33,667 bases of DNA from Oscillospiraceae bacterium (GTDB lineage: Bacteria; Bacillota_A; Clostridia; Oscillospirales; Oscillospiraceae). The DNA is taken from positions 1 through 33,667 of the forward strand of contig JAETOP010000029.1 in the NCBI GenBank assembly GCA_021771675.1, written 5' to 3'. The notes beneath the pieces were generated by a model. It made no database searches and was not told where the DNA came from. It saw nothing but the letters and a program-made list of their open reading frames with translations. A program made the translations under genes and the position numbers. Shown here one piece after another: positions 29,901-33,667 of the stretch; the stretch's first letter is position 1; each line of letters begins with the position of its first letter.

Positions 29901-31242
29901 ACCGGTCAATCTCCACGCCCCGCTTCAAAATCACGGCGCCGATCTCAATGATGGTATCCTTCCGGGAGCTGAGGCCGGTAGTTTCCAGATCGAAGGCCAC
30001 ATATTCCTGGTCAAAGTCCATCTCTTGACTGCCATGAACCACAATCCGGTCGTCCACGTCGTTGACGTAGTAGCCCTCACAGCCGTAGAGAATTTTGATA
30101 TTCTGGTCGGTGCCCGCCACCTTGGCCTTGCTGGCTGCCTTCATGGCATCGGGGAAGGATTGGGCCACGCCGTGGTCGGTAATGGCAATGGCCTTATGGC
30201 CCCAGGCGGCTGCCTGCTTCACCGCAGCGGCGGTATCTGTCAGGGCGTCCATATTGCTCATGGTGGTGTGCAGATGCAGCTCCACCCGCTTTTCTCCCGT
30301 GGCCAGGTCCTTCCGCTTGGGCATGGAGCCGGGCATCATGGCATAGGGCTTGAGAACCATGTCATTTTCAAACCGGTCCTCGATGAGCTTGCCCTGAATC
30401 CGCAGAACGGAGCCGATCTGCACATTTTCAATGATGGGCTTGGCCTCCTTGGCCTCCAGAAACCGGCTGATCCGGATGGAGCCCGTATTGTCCGTCATGT
30501 CAAATTTCACTACATAGGCGTTGCGCTTGGTCAGTTCCTTGTGGTCGATGGCAAATACCTTGCCCTCCAGGATGATGGTTCCCATATCCATGGTCATGTC
30601 CTTCATGGCCACGGTATTGCCCCGGAAGGGCTTGCCATAGAAGGTGGGCCCTTCCTGCTTTGCTTCGGAGGTCTGTTGCTTGGCCTGGTTGGTCTGGACG
30701 CTGGGATAGGCTTCCATGGCCGCCTGACGCAGACTGTCTACCGCGTCGAACAGCGCCTTCCCTTCCAGGTCGCTTCCCGCCTCCACCGCAATGGTCACGG
30801 GAGCGGCAAAGCGCTCCCGCAGCTCCTGCTGGACCTGGGGAATCAACTCTTCGATGGAGGCCTTGCCATTGGCCCGGAGCTTCACCGTAAGCCTCTCCCC
30901 TTCCCACATCCATTTGGCCCCGGCCAAAGAACCCCGGGTCATGGAGTTGCGGTTGACGAAGAGCATCATCAGCTCCTCCGGCTCGATTTTTTGCAGCTCG
31001 GTCTGCGGGTGCGTCAGGGTGATCTCCACCCGGGCCAGGCCGTAGAGAGCAGCAATGTCCCGCTCTGCGGTTTCCAGAATTCGCCGGGGTATGTAGCTGG
31101 AGCTGTGGGCCGCCACATGGATTCTGCGGCTTTCCGCATGAATGTCGGCAGCGGCAATGGCCGCCTGAGACAGGGCCTTTGCGATCCCCTCAGGCGGCTC
31201 ATAGTCCGAAAACATATCCAGTAAATAAACGATTTCTTTCAT
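26938..31242 (-). CDS. polC: DNA polymerase III alpha subunit, PolC type
   Basis: The 1434-residue replicative polymerase of low-GC Gram-positives carries a proofreading exonuclease inside the chain. Domains: N-terminal domain 1-200; OB fold about 220-305; PHP part 1 with 'ELHLHT' (321-326) and 'ITDHG' near 354-358; DEDD exonuclease about 412-590 with Asp418 and Glu420 ('FDLETTG'). A zinc Cys4 module follows ('CPNPECKF' through 'CPKCG'), then the catalytic palm with 'PDIDLNFSGE'. Length is normal. No ribosome site precedes the ATG, which stands 6 nt after TTGATT. Other in-frame starts would remove conserved N-terminal sequence. It follows ispG by 143 bp. Confidence 0.97.
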   Translation of the reverse strand: MKEIVYLLDMFSDYEPPEGIAKALSQAAIAAADIHAESRRIHVAAHSSSYIPRRILETAERDIAALYGLARVEITLTHPQTELQKIEPEELMMLFVNRNSMTRGSLAGAKWMWEGERLTVKLRANGKASIEELIPQVQQELRERFAAPVTIAVEAGSDLEGKALFDAVDSLRQAAMEAYPSVQTNQAKQQTSEAKQEGPTFYGKPFRGNTVAMKDMTMDMGTIILEGKVFAIDHKELTKRNAYVVKFDMTDNTGSIRISRFLEAKEAKPIIENVQIGSVLRIQGKLIEDRFENDMVLKPYAMMPGSMPKRKDLATGEKRVELHLHTTMSNMDALTDTAAAVKQAAAWGHKAIAITDHGVAQSFPDAMKAASKAKVAGTDQNIKILYGCEGYYVNDVDDRIVVHGSQEMDFDQEYVAFDLETTGLSSRKDTIIEIGAVILKRGVEIDRFQTFVDPERPLEQKIVELTGISQDMLVGAPKLQEVLPKFLEFIGGRVLVAHNSDFDTGFIRAACAKLGYEYSFTAVDTLILAQNMLPQLNKYKLDIVSAALSLPDFNHHRAGDDAMTCGLIMDRLMKKMEEELDIHTLQKVNPAMVSLRSKGRITDRHARHIILFAKNQVGLRNLYHLISDSNLKYFKRVPRMPKSEILAMREGLIIGSACEAGELFQAILDGKSEDELKRIASFYDYLEIQPLDNNRFMLEKGIAKDEEDLRNFNRTVVRLAEELGKPVVATGDVHFLNPEDEIFRHILLATKGFEDADKPNPLYFRTTDEMLREFSYLGEEKAYEIVVTNPNKIADMCESLRPVPHNLFAPKIENSVEDLKSLVYGKFRRLYGDNPPELMTRRVETELHDIINCHYDVIYMSAQRLVQNSLEHGYLVGSRGSVGSSIVAYMSGITEVNSFPPHYRCPNPECKFSTFDVPKGYGCGADLPDAICPKCGTKFEKDGFNIPFETFLGFGGDKVPDIDLNFSGEYQSKAHAYCIEMFGKSHVFRAGTIGTVAEKTAFGYVKKYLSERGKTASRAEEGRLAAGCVGVRRTTGQHPGGLVVIPQENEIWDFCPVQHPADDPNADQITTHFEYHSMEENLLKLDMLGHDDPTMIRMMEDMTGVDAKKIPLDDKRTMSIFTSSKELGYENDKILGPTGAVAIPEFNTRFTRGMLLDTMPTRFDTLLRLSGFSHGTDVWLGNAKDLITSKTATVDQAIGCRDDIMLYLISCGMPEKRSFKIMEAVRKGRGLPEGAEQEMIDAGVPDWYIGSCKKIKYLFPKAHAVAYVMMAFRIAWFKVYHPLAFYAAYFYRRSQKGGFDAVLMTRGKEAVMANIDAIEGNENATDKDEDLLTTMEVVYEYYLRGFEFLPIDVYKSHATKFLIEDGKLLPPFVSISGLGENAAWDLMNGREGKSFLSIEEVSLACPKVSKTHIQMLKDAGAFGNLPDTSQISLF

Positions 31243-31366
31243 TTTTTAATCAATTCGACGTAATAATACTGAGTATAAATCTCTTAATTGGCGTTTGGGG
31301 AAGCAAAAGCGTTACCGGGCGGGTCAGGGCGAAAACAGCGACTGATCAACCCTGTGCGCATTGGGG

Positions 31367-31385
31367 TGAAGCGCCCTGCGCTTCA
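31367..31385 (-). other. Hairpin after ispG
   Basis: An 8-bp stem TGAAGCGC/GCGCTTCA directly abuts the ispG stop. No T-tract follows on the minus strand, so full termination before polC is doubtful. Confidence 0.4.
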
Positions 31386-32423
31386 TCACAGCTTTTCGAT
31401 CCGTGCCAGCAGGGCGGGAAGCAGCTCGTCATAGGGAAGCTTTTCCACCTGCACACCCTTCTCAAAAATCATGCCCCAGCCGTCGCCGCCGGCAATGCCG
31501 ATGTCCGCCTCCCGGGCCTCTCCGGGGCCGTTGACGATGCAGCCCATAACCGCCACGGTGATGGGCTTTTGGCATTCTTTCAGGGCCTCATCCACCTTGT
31601 TTACCAAACCGATCAGGTCGATCCTCGTTCTGCCGCAGGTAGGGCAGGAGATGATGTCCACGCCCTGCTTGCGCAGTCCGGCCGCTTTCAGAATATCCTT
31701 AGCGGCGTAGACCTCCTCCACTGGGTCGTCGGTGAGGCTGACCCGCAGGGTATCGCCGATGCCGTCCAGCAGCAGTGCGCCGATTCCCATGGCGGACTTG
31801 ATGAGGCCCTGGCGCACCGGCCCGGTCTCCGTCACACCGATGTGAAGAGGATAATCGCACCGGCTCCGGAAGAGCCGGGCCGCCGCCACCATATTGGGCA
31901 CGGTGGAGGATTTCATGGACACACAGGTATCGTAGAAGCCCTCCTTTTCCAGAAGCTCCAGATGCTGGAAGGCGCTTTCCACCAGGGCCTCCGGGGTGGG
32001 ATGGCCGTATTTTTCCAGAAGCGCCTTATCCAAGCTGCCGCCGTTGACGCCAATTCGGATGGGAATTTTCTTGTCCTTGCAAGCCGCCACCACAGCCTTC
32101 ACCCGATCCTCCCCGCCGATGTTGCCGGGGTTGATGCGGATTTTGGCAGCGCCGCCCTCTGCGGCGAGAATCGCCAGCTGATAGTCAAAATGAATATCTG
32201 CCACCAGAGGCAGGGGACTCTCTTTGCAGATTTCAGCAAAGCCCCTTGCAGCCTCCCGGTTGGGCACTGCCAGCCGGACAATCTGGCAGCCGGCGGAGGC
32301 CAGCTTTTTGATTTGGGCAAGAGACCCTTCCACATCCGTGGTTTTGGTGTTCAGCATGGACTGGATGGATACCGGAGCACCGCCGCCAATGGGGACGTTT
32401 CCCACAAGAATCTGTCTTGTCAT
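31386..32423 (-). CDS. ispG: 4-hydroxy-3-methylbut-2-enyl diphosphate synthase
   Basis: The 345-residue iron-sulfur enzyme converts MEcPP to HMBPP in the non-mevalonate isoprenoid pathway. The TIM-barrel N-terminal part has 'ADIHFDYQLA'. The 4Fe-4S ligands are Cys260, Cys263 ('CPTCGRTR'), Cys295 ('GCIVNGPGE') and Glu302. The residues are intact and the length is normal for the short, two-domain form. It lies 7 nt after rseP, a common order in Clostridia (dxr-rseP-ispG-polC). Confidence 0.98.
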   Translation of the reverse strand: MTRQILVGNVPIGGGAPVSIQSMLNTKTTDVEGSLAQIKKLASAGCQIVRLAVPNREAARGFAEICKESPLPLVADIHFDYQLAILAAEGGAAKIRINPGNIGGEDRVKAVVAACKDKKIPIRIGVNGGSLDKALLEKYGHPTPEALVESAFQHLELLEKEGFYDTCVSMKSSTVPNMVAAARLFRSRCDYPLHIGVTETGPVRQGLIKSAMGIGALLLDGIGDTLRVSLTDDPVEEVYAAKDILKAAGLRKQGVDIISCPTCGRTRIDLIGLVNKVDEALKECQKPITVAVMGCIVNGPGEAREADIGIAGGDGWGMIFEKGVQVEKLPYDELLPALLARIEKL

Positions 32424-32430
32424 CTTTTTC

Positions 32431-33528
32431 TTACCCCTTAAAAATCATAAATATATCCTTAAACATAATCAGCCCCATGAAGGCAAGCAGAACAATCATG
32501 CCTGCTCCGTGAATATAGCCCTCGTATTTTGGATTGAGTTTTCTGCGGGTAATGCCCTCCACCGCAGCGGTGAGCAGGGTGCCAACAGAGCGCCCGCCAT
32601 CCAGCGCCGGGATGGGCAGCAGATTCATGATTCCCAGGTTCACGGAAATCAGGCCGCCAAAGCTGAGCATGTTCAAAAACGCATAGTACAGGCTGGAAGA
32701 CCTGGCGCTGGTTTCGGTCATCATCTGCACGATGCCCACCGGGCCGCTCATATCCTTCAGCCCCGCTTTCCCGCTGAAGAGCATTCCCAGGCTGATCCAC
32801 ACCATCTGGACATTGGACAATGCCGCATTCCACGTCTGCCTCAATAGAGCTGGAACGGTCCTTTCCACGGAACCAAAGCTAAAGCCATAACGCTGGGAAG
32901 CGCCATTCTCATCCTGGAAGGTTCGCTTCTGCATGGGGAAATTCTTCAGCTCAATCTGTTCTCCGTCCCGCAGCAACACCAAATCATGCCGGTTTTCTGG
33001 ATTCTTTTCCAGGTCGGAATTAGCAGTGAGAACCAGCTCAAAATCCGTATACATATAGATTCTTTCGCCGTCCACTTTCAGAATCCGGTCGCCTTGCTTG
33101 ATGCCCTCCCAATCGTCTCCAACGGCGGCAATGGCGCTGCCCGGCTCCACCACATCCACCACGGGGAGGATATAGCGCTGCTGGGGGGCGAAGAAGCAGG
33201 CAAAGAGCAGCAGTCCAGACAGCAGGTTCATCACAGGCCCCGCCACCAGAATCAACAGCCGCTTCCACCAGGCGGCGGCCATGAAGGAGCGGGGGCTTAC
33301 GCTGTCGCCGTTCTCCCCCTCCATCTCGCAGAAACCGCCGATGGGAACAAGGCGGATGGAATACAGGGTCTCCCCCTTCTGCTTTTTCCAAAGCACGGGG
33401 CCCATAAACATGGAAAATTCGTTGACCTGAACGCCAAAGGACTTGGCCGCCAGAAAATGGCCCAGCTCATGGATAAAGATCAGAAGACTGAACAAAAGAA
33501 TGCCAAAAAGAATACTGAAAATGGTCAT
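32431..33528 (-). CDS. rseP: Site-2 protease family RIP metalloprotease RseP
   Basis: The 365-residue intramembrane zinc protease cleaves membrane-anchored anti-sigma factors and signal-peptide remnants. The zinc motif is 'HELGH' (20-24) in the first helix; the third ligand lies in 'LPIPALDGGR' near the C-terminus. A PDZ domain lies at about 120-200, and four helices are visible. All family residues are present. GAGG lies 6 nt before the ATG. The usual upstream neighbour dxr is missing because an IS element begins about 32 bp upstream. Confidence 0.96.
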   Translation of the reverse strand: MTIFSILFGILLFSLLIFIHELGHFLAAKSFGVQVNEFSMFMGPVLWKKQKGETLYSIRLVPIGGFCEMEGENGDSVSPRSFMAAAWWKRLLILVAGPVMNLLSGLLLFACFFAPQQRYILPVVDVVEPGSAIAAVGDDWEGIKQGDRILKVDGERIYMYTDFELVLTANSDLEKNPENRHDLVLLRDGEQIELKNFPMQKRTFQDENGASQRYGFSFGSVERTVPALLRQTWNAALSNVQMVWISLGMLFSGKAGLKDMSGPVGIVQMMTETSARSSSLYYAFLNMLSFGGLISVNLGIMNLLPIPALDGGRSVGTLLTAAVEGITRRKLNPKYEGYIHGAGMIVLLAFMGLIMFKDIFMIFKG

Positions 33529-33559
33529 AATATGCCTCGCAAATTAAGATATAATACTA

Positions 33560-33667
33560 GGGCGTATCTGAAAACACAAAGCGATTGTACTATTTCAACA
33601 AAATGCAGATAGAAGCAAGGTGAATAAAGGCAGCAAAGGACACTGCCAGCTTGTCATAGCGGGTGGC
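33560..33667 (-). mobile_element. End of an IS5-family insertion sequence (cut by window edge)
   Basis: The transposase tail runs into a short non-coding end that meets rseP flanking DNA at about 33560, where the sequence reads CTAG then GGCGTATCTG. The precise terminal repeat and target duplication cannot be read because the other end is outside the window. Confidence 0.65.
33590..33667 (-). CDS. IS5-family transposase, C-terminal 25 residues
   Basis: Reading from the right edge on the minus strand gives 'ATRYDKLAVSFAAFIHLASI' and then 'CILLK' with a TAG stop. 'ATRYDK' followed by a hydrophobic tail is the typical end of IS5/IS427-group DDE transposases. The rest, including the catalytic part, lies outside the window. 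I cannot tell whether the copy is active. Confidence 0.8.
   Translation of the reverse strand, partial: ATRYDKLAVSFAAFIHLASICILLK

Noticed and set aside
28654..31224. Long plus-strand open frames over polC, and similar ones over fusA (22912-24936) and tuf
   Set aside because: They are antisense shadows of highly conserved genes, without ribosome sites or recognisable domains.

Overview
The window looks like chromosome from a spore-forming Gram-positive Clostridia member, probably an Oscillospiraceae/Ruminococcaceae-type gut organism. The evidence is a PolC-type DNA polymerase III, a SpoIVB protease, strong AGGAGG ribosome sites, TTGACA/TATAAT promoters, a fairly G+C-rich composition and the non-mevalonate gene ispG. 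The taxonomic call is inference; no rRNA is present. Almost everything is on the minus strand. The exceptions are a thioredoxin and a spoIVB / small protein / SDR dehydrogenase block on the plus strand.

Layout from the left, with minus-strand operons read right to left: (1) 109-2897, HAD hydrolase, MoxR AAA ATPase and CoxE-like VWA protein. (2) 2898-3274, a non-coding repeat module between two identical UUCG-loop terminators. (3) 3275-4750, a leucine-rich-repeat lipoprotein. (4) 4852-10572, a four-gene MacB-type ABC export operon with two different HlyD-like adaptors. One adaptor carries a ~500-residue Thr/Pro-rich insertion with an SH3b domain at the tip of its coiled-coil hairpin. A perfect-spacing promoter and three TTAA boxes at 11-bp period lie upstream. 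(5) Divergent thioredoxin and a convergent MATE exporter. (6) 12668-15993, an SPFH / zinc-ribbon / TPM membrane-stress cluster resembling Bacillus ydjI-ydjG-ydjH. (7) A free-methionine-sulfoxide reductase (GAF). (8) Plus-strand spoIVB, a small conserved protein and a FabG-like SDR, bracketed by two fold-back repeat elements. (9) 19511-21443, an MBL-fold hydrolase and two GNAT acetyltransferases. A consensus promoter, a 24-codon leader peptide and a terminator precede them: a likely attenuation system. (10) 21501-26391, the str operon (L7Ae-like protein, rpsL, rpsG, fusA, tuf) with its own, almost leaderless promoter. It follows polC and a YccF protein and not rpoBC. (11) 26528-33528, rseP, ispG, polC and yccF. 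(12) The right edge cuts into an IS5-family transposase inserted just upstream of rseP.

The two observations most likely to be new are the adaptor with a wall-binding domain at its hairpin tip, and the leader-peptide attenuator controlling the MBL/GNAT operon. The housekeeping genes (translation factors, polC, ispG, rseP) are intact. Variation is concentrated in intergenic fold-back repeats, the 36-bp coding repeats and the IS at the right edge.
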